A DNA stretch of 31,229 nucleotides from Heterotrichella gracilis (GCA_032358255.1 JAULBX010028216.1:1-31229), one strand, 5' to 3'; positions 9,401-16,894 are shown, counted from the first letter of the stretch. Notes: generated by a model from the sequence alone, not told the origin. Numbers and translations: made by a program.

Positions 9401-11668
9401 GTTTTGTATAACGATTGTTCTGTTAAACAAACAACCTATGCCATCAATTATAGATACTTGATGCGAATTGGCAGACACGCCAGTATAATTTCTTAAATCA
9501 GAAAACCCTTGACCATCTAAGGCAAATTTGATGGGAAGAGTACCGCCAGTAACCGTTCCAATATTAATTATTCCGTTTGTGCCACTGCATGTTGCGTTTG
9601 TGCTTGTTATAATTGCGTCGGTTACTCCTGAACTATTATTTACATTGGCCGATGTAGTAAATGTGCAGTTATTAGAATCTTTAATAAGTATAGGATAACT
9701 ACCCGCCGGTAAAGCATTGAAAACAGCGCTATTATTAGTATAAAGGCTTAATGGTGCATTGTTAAAGGATAAACTGTAAGAAGGTTGACCTCCGATTACA
9801 GGTCCTAACGCTACGATCCCGGCATTCACGTTGCAAGACGGGCTGGTAATTGAAATACTAATTCCTGTAGGTTTTATGTTTTGGAGTATAACATCTTTAA
9901 TGAATTCACAACCTGTATTTACTTCTTTTACCGCTACATGATATGTGCCAGCTATTAAACCAGGATAATTAATTCTGTCTGTTAAGCCTCCCTGATTTAC
10001 TTCGTATTGATATGGCCCACCGGTACCGCCGCCAACTGCACCAATAGAAATTGACCCATTGTGACCATTTTCACAAAGTTCGTTAGTAATAGTTACATCT
10101 AAATTATTAGGGCCATTGGTATTAATTACATTGGCAGAAGTTGTAAACGTACAATTATTACCATCTTTAATAACTATAGGATAATTATTAACTCCTAAAC
10201 CGGTAAAAGTGGTAGTTGTACTAAAAGTACCACCATTAAACGAATAACTAAGTGTAGGAGTTCCACCTGTTACCGGACCAATATTAACTACCCCGGTAGA
10301 AAAATTACATGGCGTATTTGTAATTGAAATAACTGCTGCGGTTGGTTGTATATTAGCTATTGTAACTGTTGAAGGAAATATACAGCCAGCTTGATCTTTA
10401 ATATCAATTGGGTAAGTACCAGCAGCACGATTTGGGTAACTTGTAACATTTAAAAGAAAACCTTCGTTGTTAAAATTAGAAAAGAAAGGACCTGTGCCAC
10501 CGGTAATAGTGCCAATTTTAACTCGGCCATTGCTTGCACCGCATATAGCATTTGTAGTTGTTAAGATTGCATTTGTAGGGCCGGAAGCATTTTGTACCTG
10601 GGCAATAATGTTGGGAGAGGTGCAACCGTTGGCGTCTAAAATTTTTACATTATAAGATCCGGCGGTTAAGTTAGTAAAAGTAAGAGCAGCAGTAAAAACA
10701 ATGAAAGAGCCTCCATTGAACGATACACTGTAACCTGGAGTTCCTCCGGTAACGGGTGGTGACAATTTAATTTTTCCACCACTTGAATTACAAGCTGTAT
10801 TGGTTACAGTTATTGCTACATTAGTTGGTGGGTTTTGAGCAGCAACTGTAAAAATTTTAAGAGATGTACAGCCATGTATATCTTTTACATTTACTGTATA
10901 ACTGCCCGATATTTTATTAGGATAAACTATTGTAGAACCGGTAGCTACGCCATTTACAGAATAGGTAAAAGGAGCAATGCCACCGCCACTGGTTGCGCCG
11001 ATAGTAAAGGATCCTAATCCTGTAGTACAATTTGCAGATGTAGGTGTAACTGATAAACTAGCTATAGCTGGAAATACAGTTATAGTACCTGATGTAGAAC
11101 CAACGCATCCATTATCTGTAACCGTGTGCGTTACGATGCGTGAACCAGTTATGTTTCCAAAACTTATACCAGTGGGATTAGCAGCTGATGATGTTGCGGG
11201 AGAACCTCCCGCAAAAGACCATGCGTGCGTACCTGATGAACCTGTATTTGTGAAATTAAATGAATTACCTATCTGGCATTGATTACCTGAAAAACTAAAT
11301 GTTGCTACAGGAATTGAAAACACTTTAATAAGATCTGTTTTAATAACAGTTAAGTCTCCGTCAGATGTTGTAACTGTTAAAGTAACTGAAAACACGCCTG
11401 GTGTATTATAGGTAACTACCGGGTTTTGAAGTGTAGATGTTGAGGGTGTTGCTCCGGCAAAAATCCATGCCCATTTGATTGGGTTACCCGTTGACAGATC
11501 GGTAAATGTAACAGATTGTCCAACACAAATACCCTCAGCTGAAGATGTAAAATCAGGCACTGAAGGAGCAAGAATAGTAAATTTTTCATTGCTTGTAATA
11601 CTCTTATTTGTTGCCTGAATGGAACAAGCAAAAATAAAACTTAAAAAGAACAGTAACGTTTTTTTCAT
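6425..11668 (-). CDS. Giant SprB-repeat adhesin with PKD domains and T9SS type A domain
   Basis: This is a 1747-residue cell-surface adhesin candidate. A signal peptide (1-19) is followed by two PKD-like domains (about 38-118 and 119-197; WAWIFAGATPSTST and HAWSFAGGSPATSS). About 17 SprB-type repeats of ~80 residues span roughly 198-1545. Each has a cysteine near its start, a TGG core, and a second cysteine in a KDxxGC or KDxNNC motif, so each may hold one disulfide. Repeats 2-12 alternate between two subtypes. An Ig-like domain (~1550-1625) leads to a T9SS type A sorting domain (~1655-1747; SPNPNNGNFNISF ending KKIITH). SprB itself is the gliding adhesin of Flavobacterium but normally uses a type B tail, so this is a relative. 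A terminator follows. Confidence 0.88.
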   Translation of the reverse strand: MKKTLLFFLSFIFACSIQATNKSITSNEKFTILAPSVPDFTSSAEGICVGQSVTFTDLSTGNPIKWAWIFAGATPSTSTLQNPVVTYNTPGVFSVTLTVTTSDGDLTVIKTDLIKVFSIPVATFSFSGNQCQIGNSFNFTNTGSSGTHAWSFAGGSPATSSAANPTGISFGNITGSRIVTHTVTDNGCVGSTSGTITVFPAIASLSVTPTSANCTTGLGSFTIGATSGGGIAPFTYSVNGVATGSTIVYPNKISGSYTVNVKDIHGCTSLKIFTVAAQNPPTNVAITVTNTACNSSGGKIKLSPPVTGGTPGYSVSFNGGSFIVFTAALTFTNLTAGSYNVKILDANGCTSPNIIAQVQNASGPTNAILTTTNAICGASNGRVKIGTITGGTGPFFSNFNNEGFLLNVTSYPNRAAGTYPIDIKDQAGCIFPSTVTIANIQPTAAVISITNTPCNFSTGVVNIGPVTGGTPTLSYSFNGGTFSTTTTFTGLGVNNYPIVIKDGNNCTFTTSANVINTNGPNNLDVTITNELCENGHNGSISIGAVGGGTGGPYQYEVNQGGLTDRINYPGLIAGTYHVAVKEVNTGCEFIKDVILQNIKPTGISISITSPSCNVNAGIVALGPVIGGQPSYSLSFNNAPLSLYTNNSAVFNALPAGSYPILIKDSNNCTFTTSANVNNSSGVTDAIITSTNATCSGTNGIINIGTVTGGTLPIKFALDGQGFSDLRNYTGVSANSHQVSIIDGIGCLFNRTIVIQNITPIAVNISIVSPSCNINNGSVTLSNVTGGQPSYSLSFNGSSLNSFTAAITFTGIAAGAFPVKIVDANNCTFTTTANVNNSSGPNNAVITTTDATCFVSTGVGNGVINIGAVTGGTGHLQFAIDNIGFTDAKNYSGQRDGNHTITIRDSIGCLFNSTINLLNIEPIGINSTIINPACNTSTGSVTLGNVIGGKPIYSLSFDNGPITTVIPTTINGLAARNYSLTITDGNGCIFKTTINVINSSGPTAVAITSVNAICSTSNGVITIGAVTGTSTPFNYSVDGSAFSPTLVTYPNQAAGNHIVTVKDAAGCVLNKIVPIQNIAPSDIAFTVTNTPCGVALGKIKVTEVFGGVPGYSLAFGNGVFTTFTSAVTFTGLAADSYVIKIKDANNCIVSFSPVVNNISGPQSMNIQVSNNVCDFNDGGIIQINSVTGGTPTFSYSLDNFATTSTVGVFGLLPSGDYLVAVKDAAGCELRVPKKILNGNGVPNFLFTTASSTCNLSNGSITFSTVTGGTPNYQYFVDNVTFGSVTTFTGLAAGTHTLKVRDVIGCSVSKTVTVLSVSGPTAINFVSKNAGCYSSNDGRITIFNVFGGVQPYSFSIGGGLFTPPDNGISLKAYNNLVSGTYPITIKDGNNCTFTTAITIVTVAPGPTGCAVAKTNPGCGTSNGIINLFFVTGGTAPYSFFLGGGTTGSLFSATGSFTGLGAADYNITIKDANQCQIINVGGQQKLFSTGGPSDINLSIAQPSCGLANGVITVNSVVGGAQTYSYSLNGGPFTTLATYTGQLATQGDGPLQSNLSITVKDGNGCMFTENPQLTSGFSISTPTISKVSNSSTLTSNYTSGNQWRLNGTDIPGATGQIFVAQFNGTYTAKVTLGSCSPLTSNSIVITNLTGGRMANMNQEDESQNKLIDPFSLIISPNPNNGNFNISFNTSIKTSYNLEVFNVLGQIVFKDELNDFEGMYNKELQLSEFGKGVYYISLLSSKNNTVKKIITH
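6970..11075 (-). repeat. SprB-type tandem repeat array within the adhesin gene
   Basis: About 17 diverged tandem units of ~240 bp (edges approximate). Within ~8190-10845 eleven units alternate: type A units contain SYSLSFN-like and TFTGL segments and end in NNSSG-like residues, while type B units contain NYxG or YPN and end in QNI-like residues. The A-B pair, ~480 bp, is thus a higher-order period. Copies are too diverged for recent expansion. Confidence 0.75.
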
Positions 11669-11822
11669 GATTTTAGTTTTTAAATTATACCCTTTTTCAA
11701 ATTTTGTTGATTCGCGTTTGATAATAACTAGATTGAAAAAAAAATAGATATTAAAACACGATCACAAAAAACTGAAAAGATTCTGCAACGAAAGTATTAG
11801 ACTATAATGAAAGACGAATTAC

Positions 11823-11856
11823 ACAAAACAATTCGGGTATTGCACTTTTCAACTAT
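11823..11856. repeat. 34-bp imperfect repeat, copy 2
   Basis: This is the second copy of the element at 6248-6281 (3 mismatches). Its palindromic core is imperfect here (11829-11842, CAATTCGGGTATTG). It lies 154 bases upstream of the adhesin start at 11668 and overlaps the TGA stop (11849-11851) and last codon or two of the AraC-type gene. The rest of 11669-11848 is AT-rich, with no gene and no clear TAnnTTTG element. Confidence 0.65.
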
Positions 11857-12721
11857 TTGAAAATTGCTGACGGTATTCGAGCGGCGTTAATGCCATGTTC
11901 TTTTTAAAAAAACGGGTAAAGTACGCTACATCTTCAAAATTAAGCGAGTATGAAATTTCTTTTATACTTAGGTTAGTGCTATATAATAAACGCCTTGCTT
12001 CTAACAATACCCGCTGATGAATCAATTGTATAGCAGTTTTACCAGTTTCTTTTTTACATAAAGCATTAAGGTAATTAGGTGAGAGGTTTAACATTTCAGA
12101 ATATTCCTGCACACCTAGCTGATTGGAGTATTGTTTATCTATAAGCTTTATAAAATCGGTTATGCGTGTATCGCGGCTTGTGCCTTTGCTTAAATCGCTC
12201 TTAGTAAACTCAAGAAAAATCTGTTTCACTTTTAAAAGAATAATATTCAAATAGGATCTTATTATATCAATTTTAAAGGGGTGATCGGAATTAAACGTAT
12301 CATATATAAAATTAACCAACTGAAAGATCTCCTGAAATGCATTTTTTGAAACATTTAAATAAGGCAACGAAGCATTAAAATCGTAAAACGGGAAGTGAGC
12401 AGCAAACGTTTCGCTTTTATTTCGGAATGGGATAATATCGCTTGTAAAACACAACACGAAACCTTTTGATTGGTTGGCTTTTAATTTATGTACCTGCGTG
12501 GGTGAAACAAAATGTAAAGAGTTGGCCTTTATCTTATGATCGTTAAAATCCAATTCGTGAATACCACCACCCTCAGTAAAAACAAAGAATTCATAAAAAT
12601 TATGCCTATGGGGAATAACACCATCGTAATTACGCTCACCTACTCCATTTAACGGGATTATATCAAATTCAGCATGCTGAAGATCTTTGATCATTAAGTC
12701 GTGAACCGGAATTACTGACAT
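11849..12721 (-). CDS. AraC-family transcriptional regulator
   Basis: This 290-residue regulator has an N-terminal cupin-like effector-binding half (about 20-110; IPHRHNFYEFFVFTEGGGIHEL, then FVSPTQVHKL). The C-terminal AraC double helix-turn-helix lies at about 190-287: YSEMLNLSPNYLNALCKKETGKTAIQ, the linker LLEARRLLYSTNLSIKEIS, and the signature FEDVAYFTRFFKKNMALTPLEYR. It binds DNA and responds to a small ligand that cannot be deduced. The gene lies upstream of the giant adhesin on the same strand with a 180-base gap, and its 3' end carries a repeat also found upstream of the FG-GAP gene, so control of these cargo genes is a reasonable guess. Confidence 0.9.
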   Translation of the reverse strand: MSVIPVHDLMIKDLQHAEFDIIPLNGVGERNYDGVIPHRHNFYEFFVFTEGGGIHELDFNDHKIKANSLHFVSPTQVHKLKANQSKGFVLCFTSDIIPFRNKSETFAAHFPFYDFNASLPYLNVSKNAFQEIFQLVNFIYDTFNSDHPFKIDIIRSYLNIILLKVKQIFLEFTKSDLSKGTSRDTRITDFIKLIDKQYSNQLGVQEYSEMLNLSPNYLNALCKKETGKTAIQLIHQRVLLEARRLLYSTNLSIKEISYSLNFEDVAYFTRFFKKNMALTPLEYRQQFSNS

Positions 12722-12794
12722 TTCAGGTTAATTTTAAAAGTAAAATTAGCATAAATGCGTTAAGGAACAAATTTTTGTATGGGTAAATACAGCC

Positions 12795-13376
12795 TTAAAC
12801 CCTTAGCGATCCACGAAAGCCTCTGGCAGCGTAATACGATTCTGCCCCGTTGTGGTAAACAAAAACTGTGTTATAACGACGATCACAAAAAAGTGCGCCT
12901 TTAAGTTTTCTAATATCAGACGGTGTTTTTATCCAGCTCGATGTTTTTAGATCAAATTCGCCAAGTTTTTGTAATTCGCGGTATTCTTCTTCGGTTAATA
13001 TCTCAATTCCCATTTCTGCCGCCATATTCATAGCGCTATCTTTTGGTTTGTTTTCTTTTCTTGATGCTAACGCTTCGTGGTCGTAACAAACACTTCTTCT
13101 GCCTTTCGGACTTTCTTCTGCACAATCATAAAAAATATATTCACCTGTTTTTTTATCAAAGCCAACCACATCCGGCTCGCCACCACTTATTTCCATTTCG
13201 TCTAACGACCATAGTTTTGATGGATTCTCTTCCAGCTTTGCCTGCACATTGGACCAGTCAATACCTTTATGGCGTTTCATGTTCTTTTCGAAACGGGCTT
13301 TTAAAACTTTTATAAGTTCTTTGCTTTGATCTGTAGATAATTTTTTTTTAGTAGTCATATCTTTCGTATTAATCAT
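12795..13376 (-). CDS. DUF4256 family protein
   Basis: This 193-residue cytoplasmic protein matches DUF4256 along its whole length, as judged from memory of the family: LSTDQSKELIKVLKARFEKNM, KLWSLDEMEISGGEPDVVGFD, YIFYDCAEESPKGRRSVCYD and a strongly conserved end (YNTVFVYHNGAESYYAARGFRG). Its function is unknown. The first ATG (13376) overlaps the stop of the upstream YdeI-like gene by 8 bases in an ATGATTAA arrangement, suggesting translational coupling. A second ATG at 13358 (MTTKKK) fits the family start better and would remove the overlap. The two genes very probably share a transcript. Confidence 0.85.
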   Translation of the reverse strand: MINTKDMTTKKKLSTDQSKELIKVLKARFEKNMKRHKGIDWSNVQAKLEENPSKLWSLDEMEISGGEPDVVGFDKKTGEYIFYDCAEESPKGRRSVCYDHEALASRKENKPKDSAMNMAAEMGIEILTEEEYRELQKLGEFDLKTSSWIKTPSDIRKLKGALFCDRRYNTVFVYHNGAESYYAARGFRGSLRV

Positions 13377-13947
13377 CTAAACCTTTTCCGTCCATAATTT
13401 GAGGAATACATTTTTCAATTCTTGCTTCGCGGGTCTTTTCTTGTTTAGCAGAAGAAAAATAAAGCAGATAACCTCTTTGTCTTCCTGATGTTAAAGCATG
13501 AAAAGCCTTTTTTAAGGGGGCATTCTTATTTAATTTAGTTTGAAACTCTTCAGGAACTGAAAATTCTTTGGTCTTTTTCATAGGTACTTTCAAGCCCTTT
13601 TCTTCTATTTCAACTGCTTCAAAAATATATTTTTTAAGTATTTTCTCATGTTTTGTTATTTCTTTAACGCTGGTAAACCTTGCCTGGCGGGCCGCCTGCA
13701 CATTTTCGGTTTGTTGTATTAAAATACCTTTTGCATCTTTTATTAACGCACCTTTAAAAAATAAGAAAGCGCAATAATCTTTAAATGCATGAATAAGAAC
13801 AATATTACTTTTTTGGAACGTGTAACAAGGACAGCCCCATTTTAATTCTTCAACAAGATGACAGTCAAGAACAATGGTTCTTAACATCTCCATTTCTTTC
13901 TGCCATTTTTTGGCTTTATTAAAATAAAAATCAACTTTTGGATTCAT
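13369..13947 (-). CDS. YdeI/OmdA-like protein
   Basis: This 192-residue protein has an N-terminal DUF1801-like domain (about 15-115; ELKWGCPCYTFQKSNIVLIHAFKDYCAFLFFKGALI) and a C-terminal OmdA-type region (about 130-190; VPEEFQTKLNKNAPLKKAFHALTSGRQRGYLLYFSSAKQEKTREARIEKCI). This matches the YdeI/OmpD-associated family, linked to stress and peptide resistance in some bacteria, with no defined biochemical role. It is the first gene of a two-gene unit with DUF4256. A TATCTTTA element in the 53-base gap to the divergent tRNA could be its -7 region. Confidence 0.85.
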   Translation of the reverse strand: MNPKVDFYFNKAKKWQKEMEMLRTIVLDCHLVEELKWGCPCYTFQKSNIVLIHAFKDYCAFLFFKGALIKDAKGILIQQTENVQAARQARFTSVKEITKHEKILKKYIFEAVEIEEKGLKVPMKKTKEFSVPEEFQTKLNKNAPLKKAFHALTSGRQRGYLLYFSSAKQEKTREARIEKCIPQIMDGKGLDD

Positions 13948-13982
13948 AGTATTATTTATTTAAGATAAAGATATAAATTTTC

Positions 13983-13990
13983 TACATTTG
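13983..13990 (+). promoter_or_regulatory. -7 promoter element of tRNA-Ser
   Basis: TACATTTG matches TAnnTTTG and ends 10 bases before the first base of the tRNA. The -33 position holds only a weak TTTA. Confidence 0.65.
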
Positions 13991-14000
13991 CGCCCAGAAA

Positions 14001-14087
14001 GGAGACTTGTCAGAGTGGTCGAACGAGCAAGCCTGGAAAGTTTGTATACGCGCAAGTGTATCGAGGGTTCGAATCCCTCAGTCTCCG
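14001..14087 (+). tRNA. tRNA-Ser (anticodon GGA)
   Basis: The acceptor stem GGAGACT pairs with AGTCTCC (14080-14086), with G as discriminator base. The anticodon stem CAAGC/GTTTG encloses loop CTGGAAA, giving anticodon GGA, which reads UCC and UCU serine codons. A long variable arm (TATACGCGCAAGTGTA) and the T arm GAGGGTTCGAATCCCTC confirm a class II serine tRNA. The CCA end is not encoded. Confidence 0.97.
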
Positions 14088-14103
14088 CTTAATAAATCAA
14101 ATG

Positions 14104-14127
14104 AAGCCCCGCTTTTTGCGGGGTTTT
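14104..14127 (+). terminator. Intrinsic terminator after tRNA-Ser
   Basis: A GC-rich stem (CCCCGC 14107-14112 with GCGGGG 14118-14123, extendable by AAG/TTT) closes a TTTTT loop and is followed by TTTT. It lies 16 bases past the tRNA. The following 14128-14262 holds nothing I recognise. Confidence 0.9.
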
Positions 14128-14262
14128 GAATTTTTAGAAAAGACTGAAAACTTGGTTTTCAATGTCATGAATAAAAATTAAAAATAACAAAGTGCCTCAT
14201 TTGATTTTGACTTCCGAAGATAATGGGATCATGTAATAATCCCTCTGCTTAGAAACGCATTG

Positions 14263-14628
14263 TTACTTTATTTTCGAATTTTTAAACAACCCAAAAATAA
14301 AATCTTTTACAACTGTATCGGTATAATTGTAAGCGTAAAACTTTGTATAGTATGTATCTGGCTCAAGATCATTAGTAGTTCTTAAATTATTCATAAAAGT
14401 ATTTATTTCTTCTATATCGGAGCTTTTAGATTCATATTGAAGAAGCTCCTTGCCCTCTCTATTAGAAATATTTACTTTATACTTGATGAATTTACATTTA
14501 GATATGATCCTGAAACAATCTGAAACGCCACAATTAACCGAAATAAATTTTGTGTGCGACAGATCGATACAATCCGGATCTTTAAAAGAGCAAAAAAAGA
14601 TCAAAAGTAAAAAGGCACAAATTTTCAT
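14263..14628 (-). CDS. Small exported protein, unknown family
   Basis: I do not recognise this 121-residue protein. It begins with a signal-peptide-like segment (MKICAFLLLIFFCSF) and the mature part is lysine- and aromatic-rich, with several cysteines (ISVNCGVSDCFRIISKCKF) near residues 30-50, suggesting a folded periplasmic or surface protein. The open frame extends to 14682, but a promoter (TACATTTG, 14632-14639) lies three bases upstream of the ATG at 14628, so the longer start cannot be used from that promoter. The desaturase gene ends 56 bases upstream on the same strand. Confidence 0.6.
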   Translation of the reverse strand: MKICAFLLLIFFCSFKDPDCIDLSHTKFISVNCGVSDCFRIISKCKFIKYKVNISNREGKELLQYESKSSDIEEINTFMNNLRTTNDLEPDTYYTKFYAYNYTDTVVKDFIFGLFKNSKIK

Positions 14629-14631
14629 GAC

Positions 14632-14662
14632 CAAATGTATTGTTTTGAGAAGAATAAACCAA
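14632..14662 (-). promoter_or_regulatory. Promoter giving a probable leaderless transcript
   Basis: TACATTTG (14632-14639) matches TAnnTTTG, with TTG (14660-14662) 20 bases upstream. Only three bases separate the -7 element from the ATG of the small exported protein, so transcription should start at or next to the start codon. Confidence 0.55.
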
Positions 14663-14684
14663 TGTTTAAGGTGGTACACCAAAT

Positions 14685-15806
14685 TTACATCTTCGCCAGA
14701 TCGAGGTTAAAAGAATAACCGAATTTTTTAAGTTGGCGCATATGCGACCCAAAGGCGTCTTTCATAGTTGGTGCACAAAGGTAAGGCACGTTAAATTCTT
14801 TTGCCGTTTGCTCAACAATTGACGAGATCTCAGGATAATGAACATGGCAAATATTTGGGAACAAATGATGTTCTACTTGAAAATTTAAACCACCAACATA
14901 CCAGGAAATAAATTTATTTTTACGTGCAAAATTAACCGTGGTTATCATTTGATGAATAGCCCATTCATTCTCAATAATATTTTGTTCGTTAGGCAAAGGA
15001 AATTCTGCTTCTTCAACCGAATGCGCCAGTTGAAAAACAATACCTAATACCAAACCACCAATGGCCTGCATTAAAACAAAAGCCCAGATAATTAAACTCA
15101 CAGAATAACCTTGCACAACTATTGGCAGAACGATCATGTAAGTGAAGAATAACAATTTTAAAAAGACCATGCTCACAAAATATTTTGTGTTCTCTGCTTT
15201 TGTAAAACGGTTGGTACCTTCTTTTCTATATTTAAAATATTGAATAAAGTCTTTTGCTACAGCCCAATAAAGCGTTAGTATGGCATAAAAGAAAAACACA
15301 TAAATAAACTGAAAACGATGTACTTTTTTCGGCTCTGAATGTGGTGAAAAACGTAAAATTAATTTATTAGCAATATCATCATCCACATTGTGTACATTCG
15401 TATATGTATGATGCAACACATTATGCTGAAGTTTCCAGTTAAATACCATACCACCAATTAAATTAAGGGAATAGCCTAACCAGTTATTTACTTTTTGTTT
15501 TTTTGAATAAGCGCCGTGGTTGGCATCGTGCATAATAGACATGCCTATGCCCGCTAACGCAAAACCCATAATAGAGAACAAAACCAAAACAGCCCAGGTT
15601 TGTAAAAGCATTAAATTGATCATTAAAACAGGAATAACAAAAGATGATAAAAGAACGATGGTTTTAACCACCATAGCAGCATTTGCATTTTTTGAGATAT
15701 TCTTCTCTTTAAAATAATCGTTCACCCTTTTTTGTAAGGTTGAAAAGAACAAGGATTTATCTTTTGGAACAAATCTTGGTAATTTTTTTTGACCAGTTGC
15801 TAGCAT
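14685..15806 (-). CDS. Membrane fatty-acid desaturase (linoleoyl-CoA desaturase-like)
   Basis: This 373-residue integral membrane desaturase introduces a double bond into acyl chains with a di-iron centre. The three histidine boxes are present: HDANH (93-97), HNVLHH (128-133) and QVEHH (310-314). The glutamine-led third box is typical of the front-end (delta-6-like) subgroup, but there is no N-terminal cytochrome b5 domain. Hydrophobic segments lie at about 47-90, 110-122, 165-185 and 212-262. It probably adjusts membrane fluidity; position specificity cannot be told from sequence. TACTTTTG (15819-15826) and TATTTTTG (15827-15834) upstream are candidate -7 elements. Confidence 0.9.
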   Translation of the reverse strand: MLATGQKKLPRFVPKDKSLFFSTLQKRVNDYFKEKNISKNANAAMVVKTIVLLSSFVIPVLMINLMLLQTWAVLVLFSIMGFALAGIGMSIMHDANHGAYSKKQKVNNWLGYSLNLIGGMVFNWKLQHNVLHHTYTNVHNVDDDIANKLILRFSPHSEPKKVHRFQFIYVFFFYAILTLYWAVAKDFIQYFKYRKEGTNRFTKAENTKYFVSMVFLKLLFFTYMIVLPIVVQGYSVSLIIWAFVLMQAIGGLVLGIVFQLAHSVEEAEFPLPNEQNIIENEWAIHQMITTVNFARKNKFISWYVGGLNFQVEHHLFPNICHVHYPEISSIVEQTAKEFNVPYLCAPTMKDAFGSHMRQLKKFGYSFNLDLAKM

Positions 15807-15818
15807 GTTTTATAGTTA

Positions 15819-15834
15819 CAAAAGTACAAAAATA
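15819..15834 (-). promoter_or_regulatory. Tandem -7 elements of the desaturase gene
   Basis: Two adjacent matches to TAnnTTTG on the minus strand, TACTTTTG (15819-15826) and TATTTTTG (15827-15834), lie 12-28 bases upstream of the ATG at 15806. No -33 element is clear; the next upstream sequence is a terminator hairpin. Confidence 0.4.
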
Positions 15835-15838
15835 AATG

Positions 15839-15870
15839 AAAAAGGCCCCCGTTTAAGCGGGAGCCTTTTT
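15839..15870 (-). terminator. Intrinsic terminator of the lipoprotein/barrel operon
   Basis: The arms AAAAAGGC (15839-15846) and GCCTTTTT (15863-15870) plus CCCG/CGGG, with one C-A mismatch and a 6-base loop, form a strong hairpin with T runs on either strand. It lies 19 bases past the lipoprotein stop at 15890. Confidence 0.85.
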
Positions 15871-15889
15871 AACAAATTAACGTTATTAA

Positions 15890-16849
15890 TTAGTTTGGAG
15901 TAAATGCGTTGTAGTTCATGTTAACTGCATTTCTGATCTCAGTATTATAAACACCATTTTGTGTTGTAGTTACTTTATTGTACACACCCGGTAAACCTGG
16001 AGTGATGTTAATGAAGTTAGCACCGTTGTAATTAGCCGTATCGCGACTTGTAGCGTAGTCAGCAACCCAGATAGTAGCATCTTGGTTAAAACCAGCACTG
16101 CCAGAAGCAACAGTACTTAAATTGAATGTATAAACACCTGCTGCGTTAGTAGTTGTTTGGTAAACTTTTGTAGTTAATAAAGTAGGATCTTTATCGAAGC
16201 TTAAGTAAACAGTTGTGTTAGCAGGAACAGCAATGTTAGTAGAGCTCATTGTAACAACTGTACCAGTAGTTTGCTTTCTAACTAAGTTCATGCTGATAGA
16301 ACCAGTAACGATAGCGCTTCCGATAGAGATGTTGTTAGGATTAGATGAAACGTTAGTAGCTGTGTAGTTATGGTCAAAAGTAGTATTTGCACCCATAAAC
16401 AAGTTTCTTGTAACACTTGTACCAGCGTAAGTTGCATATAAACCTGTTTTAGTTACATTATTGATGATAGTATCTTGTGTACCTGTAAATCCATCAATTG
16501 TAATTAAAGCAGAAACACCTGTTGCGTTAGATTTTACGCTGATAGCGTAGTTACCGTTTGCATCAGTTGTACCTGAATATACATCAGCACCGTTAGCCGT
16601 AGAATTAGGATATAATCCTGTTGCACCACCTTTGTTTACTTTAATAGTTACAACAACACCAGCCATGTTAACACGGTTAGTATTGATCCATCCACCTGAA
16701 CCATTTGGTGTAATTACGTTTTTATTTACGTTACCTTTTACTACAGAAGTTCCTGTTACGTCAGTTGCAGAGAAGTCGCTGGTTGTTTCTTTTTTCTTAC
16801 AAGAGAATAATGCTAATGTAATTGAAAGTGCTAATAATGATTTTTTCAT
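15890..16849 (-). CDS. Lipoprotein with repeated beta-sandwich domains, unknown function
   Basis: This 319-residue lipoprotein begins with signal MKKSLLALSITLALFSC, lipid-anchored at C17 and followed by KKKE. The mature part is rich in Thr, Asn and Gly, without cysteine, and contains two carboxypeptidase-regulatory-like segments (TTDANGNYAISV near 105-116; TTNAAGVYTFNL near 233-244), suggesting two related beta-sandwich domains. No enzyme motif is visible. It is the second gene after the beta-barrel protein, 45 bases apart with no terminator between, and a strong terminator follows. Codon choice favours C-ending Asn and Tyr codons, as in strongly expressed Bacteroidota genes (a visual impression). 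Confidence 0.75.
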   Translation of the reverse strand: MKKSLLALSITLALFSCKKKETTSDFSATDVTGTSVVKGNVNKNVITPNGSGGWINTNRVNMAGVVVTIKVNKGGATGLYPNSTANGADVYSGTTDANGNYAISVKSNATGVSALITIDGFTGTQDTIINNVTKTGLYATYAGTSVTRNLFMGANTTFDHNYTATNVSSNPNNISIGSAIVTGSISMNLVRKQTTGTVVTMSSTNIAVPANTTVYLSFDKDPTLLTTKVYQTTTNAAGVYTFNLSTVASGSAGFNQDATIWVADYATSRDTANYNGANFINITPGLPGVYNKVTTTQNGVYNTEIRNAVNMNYNAFTPN

Positions 16850-16894
16850 GATTTTATATTTTAATTATTTATATTTTTTTTAGTTGTTTATTAT

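Noticed and set aside
6970-11075. Regular ~240-bp periodicity suggesting a CRISPR or tandem satellite
   Set aside because: The period is in frame with diverged SprB protein repeats; there are no short identical repeats with unique spacers and no cas genes.
10977-11282. 101-codon plus-strand frame (and several shorter ones) inside the SprB adhesin gene
   Set aside because: These open frames follow the repeat period of the adhesin on the other strand and have proline- and valine-rich compositions typical of antisense reading.
13369-13376. Overlap of the YdeI-like and DUF4256 genes as a frameshifted single gene
   Set aside because: Both proteins are full-length members of separate families; the ATGATTAA overlap is ordinary coupling.
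14104-14127. tRNA-associated integration (att) site
   Set aside because: The hairpin after the tRNA is a plain terminator; no repeat of the tRNA 3' end and no integrase were found in the window.
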